This document shows, in pieces, positions 17,910 to 26,662 of a stretch of 64,000 nucleotides of DNA. The DNA lies in NCBI RefSeq assembly GCF_003688995.1, contig NZ_PENI01000012.1, positions 170,698-234,697 of the forward strand. The letters run 5' to 3'. Every line of letters begins with the position of its first letter. The stretch's first letter is position 1. This DNA comes from Streptomyces shenzhenensis. GTDB lineage: Bacteria; Actinomycetota; Actinomycetes; Streptomycetales; Streptomycetaceae. Under the pieces are notes generated by a model. That model saw nothing but the letters and a program-made list of their open reading frames with translations, was not told the origin of the DNA and did not search any database. The translations under genes and the position numbers were made by a program.

Positions 17910-19288
17910 GAGTCTCCTTCCGCGGGTCCTTCGGTGCGCCGGACGGGGCCGGGGGCGGGGTGGCCCGCGGTGTGCGTGCCGGGTCCGCCCGGCACGCGGG
18001 CCAGTTCGGGGGAGGCGGTGTCCAGCGGCACCGACCAGGAGCGCACCAGCCCCAACTGGACGGCCTGGGGCGGCAGTACGGTGTCCAGCAGCCAGTCGGC
18101 GGCGACCCGGACCCGGTTGCCGGGCATCGCCGCCAGGTGGTAGCCGCGGGTGACCGCCCCGGCCAGGAGGCCGGACAGGGGTATGCCGAGCGGGTCGGCG
18201 GCGGCCCGGGTGCCGCCGAGGTCGACGACGAAGCCCAGGTCGCGATGGCGGTAGGCGCGGCGCTCCCCGGCGCCGAGCGAGGCGGCCACGTTGTCCGCCG
18301 CGACCGCGCCCTGCCGCCAGGCGTGCTGGGCCGTCATCGGCGTGAGGCTGCCGGGGTGCTCCAGGTCCGGCACCGCCGCCGCGTCGCCGCACGCGAAGAC
18401 CTCGGGCTGCCCGGGCACCTGCAGAAAGGGGTCGACAATCAGCCTGCCGCGCTCCAGCGGGCGGCCGACGTCCGCGACGAGCGGATCGGGCCGGACGCCG
18501 ACGCACCACACCAGCGTGCGGGTCTCGACGAACTCGCCGTCGGTGAGCCGTACCCCGTCGTGGGTGGCCTCCTGCACCGAGGTGCCCATGCGGACCTCGA
18601 CGCCCCGCTGCCGCAGCACCCGGTCGGCCGTGCGCGAGAGGTGTTCGTCCAGCTCGGGCAGGACGCGCGGGGCGATGTCCAGCAGCAGCCAGCGGGGCCG
18701 CACCCCGTCCGGCAGCGCCCGCCCGCGCGCCAGGTCGGCGGTGGACCGCTGCATGTGCGCGGCCACTTCGGTGCCGGTGTAGCCGGCACCGGCCACGACG
18801 AAGGTGCAGCGCGCGGCGGCGGCGCGCGGATCGTCCTCGGCGGCGGCCAGTTCCAGCTGCCGGGTCACGTGATCGCGCAGGTAGAGCGCCTCGGGCAGAC
18901 CGCGGAAGCCGTGCGCGTACTCGGCCGCGCCGGGCACCGGCAGCAGTTTGTTGACGCTGCCGACGGCGAGCACGAGCCGGTCGTAGCCGAGGCTGCCCGT
19001 CCGGCCCTCGGGATCGGTGTAGTGCACGGCCCGCCCGTCGAGGTCGACGCCGTCCGCGACGCCGAGCACCAGGCGCACGTCGCGCAGGGTGCCGGCCAGC
19101 GAGACGGTGACGCGGCGCGGCTCCAGGATGCCCGCGGAGACCTGGGGCAGCAGGGGCAGGTACAGGAAGTAGTCGGTCGCGTTCAGCAGGGTGACCTCGG
19201 CCCGCTGCCGGGCGTGCCGGGACAGGGCACGGGCCGCACGGTACCCGGCGAAGCCGGCTCCGACGATCAGAATGCGGGGTCGCCTCAC
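17906..19288 (-). CDS. NAD(P)/FAD-dependent oxidoreductase, NDH-2-like
   Basis: 460-aa flavoprotein of the type II NADH dehydrogenase family. FAD motif GAGFAGYRAARAL is at the N-terminus, the NAD motif is VVAGAGYTGTEVAAHM and the second FAD motif is VFACGDAAAVPD. The C-terminal part (GYHLAAMPGNRVRVAADWLL) carries the weakly hydrophobic/amphipathic region used for peripheral membrane attachment in this family. GTG at 19288 follows GGAGG at 6 nt. It is coupled by overlap to the transketolase downstream, so pentose phosphate flux and NAD(P)H oxidation may be linked (inference). Confidence 0.9.
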   Translation of the reverse strand: MRRPRILIVGAGFAGYRAARALSRHARQRAEVTLLNATDYFLYLPLLPQVSAGILEPRRVTVSLAGTLRDVRLVLGVADGVDLDGRAVHYTDPEGRTGSLGYDRLVLAVGSVNKLLPVPGAAEYAHGFRGLPEALYLRDHVTRQLELAAAEDDPRAAAARCTFVVAGAGYTGTEVAAHMQRSTADLARGRALPDGVRPRWLLLDIAPRVLPELDEHLSRTADRVLRQRGVEVRMGTSVQEATHDGVRLTDGEFVETRTLVWCVGVRPDPLVADVGRPLERGRLIVDPFLQVPGQPEVFACGDAAAVPDLEHPGSLTPMTAQHAWRQGAVAADNVAASLGAGERRAYRHRDLGFVVDLGGTRAAADPLGIPLSGLLAGAVTRGYHLAAMPGNRVRVAADWLLDTVLPPQAVQLGLVRSWSVPLDTASPELARVPGGPGTHTAGHPAPGPVRRTEGPAEGDS

Positions 19289-19380
19289 GATGGGCCTCCG
19301 ACGGTTCGACTGCTCCGAGCCCTCCGCGTCCCCCTGCGCGCCGCGCTCAAACCCGCGGCGAGGGCGCGACCGGCACACCG

Positions 19381-19450
19381 GAGCGCCCCGAAGGGGCGCG
19401 GGGAACTGCGCGACCAGCCACGATGGTGCCGCAGACGACCGACGGCACCT
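19381..19450. repeat. Dispersed intergenic repeat, copy R5 (reverse orientation)
   Basis: Contains CGCCCCGAAGGGGCG and the exact core GGGAACTGCGCGACCAGCCA, then GATGGTGCCGCAGACGACCGA. It lies in the roughly 200-bp divergent gap between the NDH-2-like and VOC genes. Confidence 0.75.
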
Positions 19451-19486
19451 CGCGGCATTTCCAGCGGAGCGCTTAGGCTCCTCGGC

Positions 19487-19834
19487 ATGGAGATTCTGGG
19501 CGCCTCACTGCGCATCTGCGTCGACGACCTCGACACCGCGGTCCCCTTCTACGAACGGCTGACGGGCGGCACGGCGGTGCGGTCCGAACGCGGTGGTGTA
19601 CGGGTCGCCGCGGTCGGCTCCTTTCTGCTGATGAGCGGCCCCGAGGCCGAACTGGAGCTGCTGCGCAAGGTGGCCGCCACCATCGCGGTCAAGGATGTGG
19701 ACGAGACCCACCGGCTGCTCACGGACCTCGGCGCGCAGGTCCTGGCGGGCCCGGTGGCCACACCGGCGGGCCGCAATCTCCTCGCGCTGCACCCGGACGG
19801 ATCCCTGTTCGAGTACGTGGACCACCGGGGCTGA
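19487..19834 (+). CDS. VOC-family (glyoxalase/bleomycin-resistance-like) protein
   Basis: 115-aa single VOC domain: LGASLRICVDDLDTAVPFYE, then VAAVGSFLLMSG, VAATIAVKDVDETHRLL and LLALHPDGSLFEYVDH with the C-terminal metal-ligand glutamate position. Members include metal-dependent lyases, dioxygenases and drug-binding resistance proteins; the substrate is not evident. ATG at 19487 begins the first beta strand. Divergent from NDH-2-like and convergent with the DUF5107 gene. Confidence 0.82.
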   Translation: MEILGASLRICVDDLDTAVPFYERLTGGTAVRSERGGVRVAAVGSFLLMSGPEAELELLRKVAATIAVKDVDETHRLLTDLGAQVLAGPVATPAGRNLLALHPDGSLFEYVDHRG

Positions 19835-19865
19835 CCCGAGTCCCTCCCGGGCAGCGCGCCGCGGC

Positions 19866-21827
19866 TCAGGGCGTGGCCGGCCGCATACGGAAGTCGTAGC
19901 GGGCGGGCAGCGGCTCGTCGGTGAGGCGGGACCACAGCCGGCCGATCGTCTCCGCGCCCTCCCGCAGGTCGGCCACCTCGAATCCCTCGTCGAAGACGGC
20001 GCGGGCCTGCGCGGGCCGCCCCTCGGCGAGCAGCAACTCGGCCTCCAGGAGCCGGAACCGGCCGCGCCGCCGGGTCTCCGGACGCAGCCGCTCCCACACC
20101 GCTCGGGCCTCGGCGGCCCGCCGCGCCGCCAGCAGTGCCGCCAGGGCCTCGCGGCCGAGCGCGGCGGTGGCGGCCGTCCACGCCGGGCCGTCGTCGCGCC
20201 GCTCGTGACACAGATCCTCGAAGGCGGCGGCGTACCGGTCCGCGGCCCGCTCGTGGTGGCCGGACTCCTGGTCGGCGACGGCGAGACAGCGCAGCAGCGG
20301 CCACCGGGAGGGGGCCGACGGCAGCGCCCGCTCCCAGCTGCGTACCGCCTGCGCCCGGTCGCCTGCGTGCCACTGGGCGACGCCGAGGTGGTACTCGGTG
20401 TGCGGGGCGGCGGGGGCGCTCTCCAGCATGTCCCGCCAGTGCGCGGCGACCAGGGTCTCGTGCGGCGGCCGTACGTGGCGCGGCTCGGGCAGGGAGCCGG
20501 TGCGCAGCAGATCGCGCCACGGCGCCTGGGCCTCGCCGAGGGTGGACTCGGCGAAGGGTGTGCCGGGCAACTGCCATTCGCCGCGCAGCACTTCGAGCGC
20601 GCCCCAGCCGGAGCCGGTGGCCAGGATCTCGCCGGGTTCGGTGTCGGCGTACGGCTTCCAGGCGGCGTGGGCGGCCGCGACGTCCGCCCGTGGCAGCACC
20701 GCCTCCAGGCGGTGCGCCGCGCTGCCCGTCACGGCGGCCCACTCCCCTTCCGGCGGCCCGTCGAACGGCCCGTAGGCCTCCAGCCAGGACACCTCGCCCG
20801 CCGCCTCCAGCCGGACGTGCTCCAACTGGGTGCGGGCGAGCCCGGCCTGGATCTCGCAGTAGCCGCCGGTGCCGGGCTCGGTCAGCCACTCCTGCCAGCG
20901 GCGGCCACCGGGCTGGGTGCCCCACACGAACAGTTTGCGTCCGCGCAGCACGTCGGTCGACGTCTGCACCAGCCCGTGCCCGTCGGCGTCGAGCGCGGCG
21001 ATCCAGCGGCGGTGGCCGTCCGGGATCTCGTAGAAGTAGTCGGCGGCGTGCGGGCTGCCCAGCGGGTACGTCCGGTCGGTCCCCGCGTACGACGGGACGG
21101 GCACCCGGCGCAGTCGGCGTTCGTAGCCGAAGTGCCAGGCCTCCTCGGCGGGGGCGAGGACCCGGCACTCCTCGGGCACGGCGATGTTGGACCACCAGTA
21201 GACGGGCGCGGGCCGCTCGTGCGGATTGCGGACGCGCACGCCGACGTACAGGAAGTCGGAGCCGTCCGGCAGCCACAGGTCGACCTGGAAGGGCAGGTCG
21301 CGCAGCCGCTCCCACTCCCACAGCCGCAGCATCTCGCCGCCGTCGGGGGCGGCGACCCGGGCGGCGTGCAGGGGCGCGCAGGACAGCGCCGTATGGCCGG
21401 TGGCGCCGATGTTCCACTCGATGCCGCCGGAGTACCAGGCGTCGTTGAGGGCGAAGTTGGCGGGCTGGAACACCGGGTTGCGGTAGAGGAGTTCGCGGCC
21501 GGTCGGCAGGTGGACCAGGGAGGCGACACGGCCGCCGAGGCCGGGCAGGACGGTGGCGCGCAGCCGGTCGTTCTCGATCACGAGCGCGTCGACCGCGCGC
21601 GGTGCGCGCGCCCGGTCGTAGCCGTCCCGCACACGGACCGGCAGCAGGCTGCGCAGCGGCGCGTAGCCGATCTGCCGGGCCATGTCGCGGGGCATCTCGT
21701 CGCGGTCCCGGTCCTCGACGCGGTGCGTCTCGTCGAGGGGGCGCAGCGGGGGCAGCGGGTTGTCCCGGCCCAGTTCCGCGGCGGGCAGCGTCAGTACCTC
21801 ACGTCGGATCGTCGTCACGATCACCAT
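19866..21827 (-). CDS. DUF5107 protein with C-terminal TPR-like repeats
   Basis: About 653 aa. Residues about 40-350 form a DUF5107 region with a galactose-mutarotase-like flavour (VLPGLGGRVASLVHLPTGRELLYRNPVFQPANFALND; YSGGIEWNIGATGHT; PVYWWSNIAVPE). The C-terminal ~200 residues are alpha-helical repeats (YHLGVAQWHAGDRAQAVRSWERAL; RFRLLEAELLLAEGRPAQARAVFDEG). The family is usually cytosolic and sugar-related, but no reaction is established. ATG at 21827 is chosen; a start three codons later is possible. No signal peptide. Confidence 0.78.
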   Translation of the reverse strand: MVIVTTIRREVLTLPAAELGRDNPLPPLRPLDETHRVEDRDRDEMPRDMARQIGYAPLRSLLPVRVRDGYDRARAPRAVDALVIENDRLRATVLPGLGGRVASLVHLPTGRELLYRNPVFQPANFALNDAWYSGGIEWNIGATGHTALSCAPLHAARVAAPDGGEMLRLWEWERLRDLPFQVDLWLPDGSDFLYVGVRVRNPHERPAPVYWWSNIAVPEECRVLAPAEEAWHFGYERRLRRVPVPSYAGTDRTYPLGSPHAADYFYEIPDGHRRWIAALDADGHGLVQTSTDVLRGRKLFVWGTQPGGRRWQEWLTEPGTGGYCEIQAGLARTQLEHVRLEAAGEVSWLEAYGPFDGPPEGEWAAVTGSAAHRLEAVLPRADVAAAHAAWKPYADTEPGEILATGSGWGALEVLRGEWQLPGTPFAESTLGEAQAPWRDLLRTGSLPEPRHVRPPHETLVAAHWRDMLESAPAAPHTEYHLGVAQWHAGDRAQAVRSWERALPSAPSRWPLLRCLAVADQESGHHERAADRYAAAFEDLCHERRDDGPAWTAATAALGREALAALLAARRAAEARAVWERLRPETRRRGRFRLLEAELLLAEGRPAQARAVFDEGFEVADLREGAETIGRLWSRLTDEPLPARYDFRMRPATP

Positions 21828-21867
21828 GGAACCCGGCGGCGGGCGAGCCGACCAGGGGCACTGCCGG

Positions 21868-22799
21868 TCAGGATTGCGCAAAGGCGGCGACCACGGCGTC
21901 GGCGAGCAGGGCGCCGGCCGTCCCCTCGGGGTCCAGATCGGGGTCGTAGATGGTGACGTTGAAGCCGACGCACCGCGGGGAGGCGAGCAACGGGCGGAGC
22001 AGCGTGACGAGTTCGTCGGGCAGCAGCCCGTCGGGGTCGGGACTGTCGACGGCGGGCATCACGGAGGGGTCGAGGACGTCGGCGTCCAAATGCACCCAGA
22101 ACCCGTCGAGTTGCGGTGTCTCGAAGCTCTCTGCGGTGGTCCGGGCGACGGTGTCGGCGCCCCGCTCGCGCAGCTCGCCGACGGTGGTCACGGGGATCTT
22201 CAGGGCGGCCAGTTCGGCGCGGTCCTCCTCGAAGACGTCGCGGATGCCGACGAACCGTACGTCCTCGTCGCGCAGGTAGGGCCGCAGGCCCTCCAGGTCG
22301 GTGAGGTCCCGCTGGCCGCGTCCGGTGCCCAGGGCGACCTCCTCGCCGCCGGCCGCGCCGATCCGGTCGGAGTTGCCCGGGTGCCGGAAGTCCGGGGAGG
22401 CTCCCCCACTGCCTGAAGGGCGTGGGTGGTACCCCCAACCGCGACGAGTCCGTACCGGCCGCGGCGGCGCAGCGCGAGGGAGGCGCCGAGCTGGATGGAA
22501 CAGTCGCCGCCGAGTACGACGGGGAAGTCACCGGCGCGGACGTGCCCTTCGATGCGGTCGGCGAGCTTGACGGTGTACCCGGCGAGCGCCGCCGCGTTGA
22601 AGACACCGTCGCCCTCCTGCCAGTCCCCGCGGTCGTAGCGCGGCGGGACCACGACCCCGCCCTCGATGGCGCCCAGCCGTGGCACGATCCGCTGATCGCG
22701 CAGGGCGCCGGCGAGCTTGTAGCAGCCGGGCACGGTTCCGCGGGCGGGTGGGCGCAGGCCCAGGTTGGAGGGGGCGTCGAGGACCACGAAATTCCGCAT
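21868..22799 (-). pseudogene. Arginase/agmatinase-family gene, frameshifted by a 44-nt insert
   Basis: The 5' part (22799 down to 22437) reads MRNFVVLDAPSNLGLRPP through VVLGGDCSIQLGASLALRRR and GRYGLVAV. The 3' part (22392 down to 21868) reads DFRHPGNSDRIGAAGG through WVHLDADVLDPSVMP and FNVTIYDPDLDPEG. The two are in different frames. Between them, where the metal-binding DxHxD motif (normally like DGHSDF) should begin, 44 nt of palindromic sequence replace the expected 12 nt, a net +32. Removing 32 nt gives a 299-codon gene, the normal family size. The insert destroys the motif and leads to an early stop at 22200. Confidence 0.85.
22393..22436 (-). repeat. 44-nt palindromic insertion element
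   Basis: On the minus strand it begins GGGGGTACCACCC and ends GGGGGAGCCTCCCC G. An inner stem CCCACGCC/GGC-A-GTGGG has loop CTTCA, and outer GGGG/CCCC stretches can also pair. It resembles a small mobile palindromic (REP/MITE-like) unit. No target duplication is obvious; it has replaced about 12 nt of the arginase-family gene. Confidence 0.65.
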
Positions 22800-22863
22800 G
22801 CGGCCGATCCTCGCCGACGTAGAGTCGGTCGTCCATCGGATTGAGTGAGGGACGGAACGGCAC

Positions 22864-23211
22864 ATGAGCGAGCGGCACACCTATCGGGTCATCGTCCGGG
22901 GCACCTGGGCGGGGCTGACCGAGGAGGACCGGGACCGGCTGCTCGCCGAGGCCGCCGAGCACGGGATGACGAGCATGCGGTTCACCGAGGAGGGCTCGCT
23001 GTCGTACGAGGCGCGGCCGCTGAAGCACTTCTCGATGCGGTACGTGGTGGTGTCGGACGCGGCCGACGGGGAGGAGATGGCGGCGGCGCTCGCGGAGGAG
23101 CGGGCGGAGGCCCGTCTCTCCGGTCTCGGCTACGGGTTCACGGGGCTGAAGTCGACCGTGACGGACCTGGACACCATGAAGATCAACCGGAAGCCCGCAG
23201 CTCGGCGGTGA
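22864..23211 (+). CDS. DUF6204-family protein
   Basis: 115-aa soluble protein (HTYRVIVRGTWAGLTEEDRD; MTSMRFTEEGSLSYEARPLKHFSMRY; GYGFTGLKSTVTDLDTMKI) matching the small actinobacterial DUF6204 family. Function unknown. ATG at 22864 follows GAGGGACGG. Its 3' end overlaps the convergent acetyltransferase by 29 bp. It is divergent from the broken arginase-family gene. Confidence 0.82.
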   Translation: MSERHTYRVIVRGTWAGLTEEDRDRLLAEAAEHGMTSMRFTEEGSLSYEARPLKHFSMRYVVVSDAADGEEMAAALAEERAEARLSGLGYGFTGLKSTVTDLDTMKINRKPAARR

Positions 23212-23734
23212 TCGCCCAGCGCTCGTGGTCCCGCCAGGCCCCGTCGATGAAGATCATGTTCGGCGAGAAGCCCTCCAGGCGGAACCCGGCGCCACGGGCC
23301 AGGGCGATGGAGGCGGCGTTGCCCGGCTGGACGTTGATCTCCAGCCGGTGCAGCCGCAGCGGCCCGAACGCGTACCCGATCACGAGGTCGAGCCCCTCGC
23401 GCATCAGCCCGCGCCGGGCCGCGTGCGCGAAGGCGCCGTAGCCGAGGACACCGCACTGGAAGCCGCCCTCGACGATGTTGTTGATGTTGATGAACCCGGC
23501 GACGGCCCCGTCGTCCTTCGCGCAGACCAGGAACCCGGCCTTCGTCGGGTCCTCGATCAGCCGGCCCGCGTACGCGGCGTAGGCGGCGTCGGTGAGCGGC
23601 GGGAACAGCCACGGATGGTGCAGGTCCTTGCTCTCCCGGGCGCGGGCGGTGAACTCCGCGGCGTCCCCGTAGGTGAAGTGACGTATGCCCACCCGGGGCC
23701 CCTCGGCGAGATAACGAGACTGGCTGTGCGGCAC
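23183..23734 (-). CDS. GNAT-family N-acetyltransferase (RimJ/RimL-like)
   Basis: 183-aa protein with the GNAT core: VGIRHFTYGDAAEFTARARES at the N-terminus, a central GFININNIVEGGFQCGVLGY strand, the acetyl-CoA loop region ARRGLMREGLDLVIGYAFGPLRLHRLEI and NVQPGNAASIALARGAGFRLEG. The last motif is typical of RimJ/RimL N-terminal protein acetyltransferases, but the substrate is unknown. Confidence 0.85.
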   Translation of the reverse strand: MPHSQSRYLAEGPRVGIRHFTYGDAAEFTARARESKDLHHPWLFPPLTDAAYAAYAGRLIEDPTKAGFLVCAKDDGAVAGFININNIVEGGFQCGVLGYGAFAHAARRGLMREGLDLVIGYAFGPLRLHRLEINVQPGNAASIALARGAGFRLEGFSPNMIFIDGAWRDHERWAITAELRASG

Positions 23735-23774
23735 CCCGCCACCTTACGCCGGTCCGGCCGCGCCGCCCGGGCGG

Positions 23775-24698
23775 TCAGCGCAGGGCCGGTTCGTCGAGGG
23801 TCAGGGTGCCTGCGGTCGCGTCCAGCTCGGCGGTCACGCCGAACGGGACCGTCAGCGCCTCGTCGCAGTGGCCGAACCCGATCTCTTCGAGGACGGGTAC
23901 GCCGAGGCCGCCGAGGCGGTCGGCGAAGACCGCGCGCAGTTCCTCGTACGGACCGCAGCCGGCCCAGGACCCGAGCCCGATCCCCGCCACACCCGCCAGC
24001 CGTCCCGAGCGCAGGAGCTGGGTCAGCAGCCGGTCGACACGGTAGGGCGGTTCGCCCACGTCCTCCAGGAGCAGCAGCCCGCCCCGGGCGACCGGCGGGG
24101 ACAACGGCGTGCCCAGGTCGGCGGCGAGCAGGCTCAGGCATCCGCCGAGGGTGACCCCGCGGGCCCGGCCCGGCACCAGCGCGGTGCGGCCGCGGGCGAG
24201 CGTGCGGACCGTCTCCGGGGCGAACAGGGTCGCCCGCAGATGCTCCTGTGTCCGCGCGTTCTTGACGAAGTCGACGCCCGCCGCCGCGGGCCCGTGCAGC
24301 GTGACCAGGCCGAGCCGGGCGGCGAACGCCTGGTGCAGCGCGGTGACGTCGCTGAAGCCGACGAGCACCTTGGGACCGGCCGCCCGCAGCGCCGCCCAGT
24401 CGAGGAGGTCGACCATGCGCTGTGCGCCGTAGCCGCCGCGGGCGCACAGCACCGCGGCCACGTCCGGATCGCACCAGGCCCGCTGGAGGTCGGCGGCCCG
24501 GTCGGCGTCGGTGCCCGCCAGATAGCCCAGCTCGCCGTGCCGGTCGAGCACATGGGGCTGCACGACCGGGTCGAGATCCCAGCCGCGCAGGATGTCGAGG
24601 CCCGCCGCCAGCCGGTCCTCGGCCACCGGCCCGCTCGGCGCGACCACCGCGACCCGCGCCCCGGGAGCGAGCCGCGGCGGCCGCAGAAGTTCTCTCAC
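23775..24698 (-). CDS. Murein LD-carboxypeptidase, S66 family (LdcA/MccF-like)
   Basis: 307-aa cytosolic serine peptidase. The S66 catalytic triad is visible: Ser116 in VGFSDVTAL, Glu212 in LLLLEDVGEPPYRVD and His277 in IGFGHCDEAL. LdcA removes the terminal D-Ala from murein tetrapeptide during cell-wall recycling; close relatives (MccF) give self-immunity to peptidyl-nucleotide antibiotics. GTG at 24698 overlaps the stop of the S9 peptidase (GTGA). It is the last gene of a four-peptidase operon, which favours a role in peptide breakdown over immunity, though both remain possible. Confidence 0.9.
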   Translation of the reverse strand: MRELLRPPRLAPGARVAVVAPSGPVAEDRLAAGLDILRGWDLDPVVQPHVLDRHGELGYLAGTDADRAADLQRAWCDPDVAAVLCARGGYGAQRMVDLLDWAALRAAGPKVLVGFSDVTALHQAFAARLGLVTLHGPAAAGVDFVKNARTQEHLRATLFAPETVRTLARGRTALVPGRARGVTLGGCLSLLAADLGTPLSPPVARGGLLLLEDVGEPPYRVDRLLTQLLRSGRLAGVAGIGLGSWAGCGPYEELRAVFADRLGGLGVPVLEEIGFGHCDEALTVPFGVTAELDATAGTLTLDEPALR

Positions 24699-26647
24699 GT
24701 CATCAGCTCCAGCTGCTGGATCCCGGCCACGTCCAGCCCGAACACCTGGGCGTACAGGGAGAGTTCGGCCTCCAGGGCGCGTACCAGGGTCTCGGCCTTG
24801 CGGAAGCCGTGCCCCTCCCCCGCGAAGGTGAGGTAGGCGTGCGGCACCCCGCGCCCGGCGATCCGGGCGAGGAAGCGTTCGCACTGCACGGGCGGGCAGA
24901 TCACGTCGTCCAGGCCCTGCAGCAGCAGGAACGGCGCGGAGATCCGGTCGGCGTGCTCGGCCGGCGACCGCGCCGCGTACCGCTCGGGGACCTCGGCGAG
25001 CGGCCCGACCAGGCCCTCCAGGTAGCGCGACTCGAAGTCGTGGGTCTCGCCCGTGCCCCAGCCGGTGAGGTCGAGGATCGGATAGCGGACGGTGCCGCAG
25101 GCGTAGACGTCGGTGCGCGTCAGGGAGGCGGCGCTGGTCCAGCCGCCCGCGCTGCCGCCGCTGATCGCGAGCCGGCCGCGGTCGGCGGTGCCCTCCTCGG
25201 CGAGGGCGAGCGCGACGGCGGCGCAGTCCTCGACGTCGACGACGCCCCACTGCTCGCGCAGCCGGTCCCGGTACTCGCGGCCGTACCCGGTCGAGCCGCC
25301 GTAGTTGACCTCGGCGACCCCGATGCCCCGGGAGGTGAAGTAGGCGATCTCCAGGTCCAGTACCAGCGGGGCGCGGCCGGTGGGGCCGCCGTGCGCCCGG
25401 ACGACGTAGGGCGCGGCCGCACCGTCCGGTGCCGTGACGCCGGGGTGGTGGGGCGGGTACACATGGGCGTGCACCTCGCGTCCGCCGGGACCGGTGAAGG
25501 TGCGCACCTGCGGCTCGGGGTACAGGGCCGGGTCGACGGGGTCGGTGTGCCGAGCGCCGATCACCCGGGTCCGGCCGGTCCCGGTGTCCAGTTCGACGAC
25601 CTCGTACCCGGAGCGCGGGCCTGCGCCGACGGCGACGACCCGGTCGCCGTGCGCCGCGAGCGTCGGCTCGAACTCGGACCAGGGCCCGGCCGTGTCGGTG
25701 ATCTCGCCGGTCTCCGGGTCGAGGGTGCCGAGGGCCTTCGCGCCGCGGCCGTGCACGACCGCGATCAGCCCGCTGTCCAGCGGGGCGAACCAGCGGTGCC
25801 CGAGCTTCCAGAGCGGCCCGCCGAACTCCTCCTCGCGCGGGCACAGCGGAGTGCCGTCGCGGTACAGGTTCCACCAGCCGCTGCGGTCGCTCGCGTACAG
25901 CAGGCTCCCGTCGGCCGCCCAGTCGGCCTGGGCGACGGACTCCGCCGGTCCCCCGGCGACCGTCCGTGCCCCGCGCAGGGTGCCGTCGGCCGTGACATCG
26001 GCGACGATCAGCTCCGTCCCGTCCCAGGGCATGCGCGGATGGTCCCAGGCCAGCCAGGCGGCGCGCCGGCCGTCCGGCGAGAGCCGCGGCCCGGTGACGA
26101 ACCGGTGCCGTTCGGCGGTGAGTTCGCGCACGGCGCCGCGGTCCTCGGCGGCCGAGCCGTCCAGCGGCACGGCCGCCGCGACGCGCCGCAGGTCGCCGGG
26201 GCCCGCGCCGGTGAACTCCTCCAGCACGCACCACACTTCGCCGCGTTCCAGGTCGAGCCGCGGCTCGGCCCAGCGCAGCCCGCCGCCGACCGGCGAGACG
26301 GGCGTGAGCGGACGCGGCTCGCCGCCCGGCTCGTAGCGGTACAGCCGCTGGTCGGCGAAGTGCACGAACACGACGAGCGGCCGGCCCGCGCGCACCGCAC
26401 CGGCCCAGGGGTGACCGCCGTACTCGATGACGCGGCTGCGCACGTTCCACGGCGCGGGCAGCAGCGATTCCTCACCGCTGTCCGCGCGGCGCCGGACGAG
26501 GGTCCGGCGGCCGCCCTCCTGCGGCCGCGGCTCGGTCCACCAGGTCTCGTCGCCGACGAGGCCCAGCCACTCCGGGTGGCCGTCGTGCGCGGCGGCCAGG
26601 GCCGCGTCGATGGGCGAGGGCCAGGAGCCGTACGCCATGGTCCGCAT
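24695..26647 (-). CDS. S9 family prolyl oligopeptidase-type peptidase
   Basis: 650-aa cytosolic serine peptidase. An N-terminal seven-bladed propeller-like region (about 30-380, e.g. RLSPDGRRAAWLAW, YASDRSGWWNLY) precedes the alpha/beta-hydrolase domain with Ser499 in SGGSAGGW, Asp580/581 in LLQGLDDVICP and His613 in GEGHGFRK. It cleaves short peptides. ATG at 26647 follows GGGGGATCAC. It lies 15 bp after the M20 gene and overlaps the LD-carboxypeptidase downstream, so it belongs to the same operon. Confidence 0.92.
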   Translation of the reverse strand: MRTMAYGSWPSPIDAALAAAHDGHPEWLGLVGDETWWTEPRPQEGGRRTLVRRRADSGEESLLPAPWNVRSRVIEYGGHPWAGAVRAGRPLVVFVHFADQRLYRYEPGGEPRPLTPVSPVGGGLRWAEPRLDLERGEVWCVLEEFTGAGPGDLRRVAAAVPLDGSAAEDRGAVRELTAERHRFVTGPRLSPDGRRAAWLAWDHPRMPWDGTELIVADVTADGTLRGARTVAGGPAESVAQADWAADGSLLYASDRSGWWNLYRDGTPLCPREEEFGGPLWKLGHRWFAPLDSGLIAVVHGRGAKALGTLDPETGEITDTAGPWSEFEPTLAAHGDRVVAVGAGPRSGYEVVELDTGTGRTRVIGARHTDPVDPALYPEPQVRTFTGPGGREVHAHVYPPHHPGVTAPDGAAAPYVVRAHGGPTGRAPLVLDLEIAYFTSRGIGVAEVNYGGSTGYGREYRDRLREQWGVVDVEDCAAVALALAEEGTADRGRLAISGGSAGGWTSAASLTRTDVYACGTVRYPILDLTGWGTGETHDFESRYLEGLVGPLAEVPERYAARSPAEHADRISAPFLLLQGLDDVICPPVQCERFLARIAGRGVPHAYLTFAGEGHGFRKAETLVRALEAELSLYAQVFGLDVAGIQQLELMT

Positions 26648-26662
26648 GTGATCCCCCTTCGT

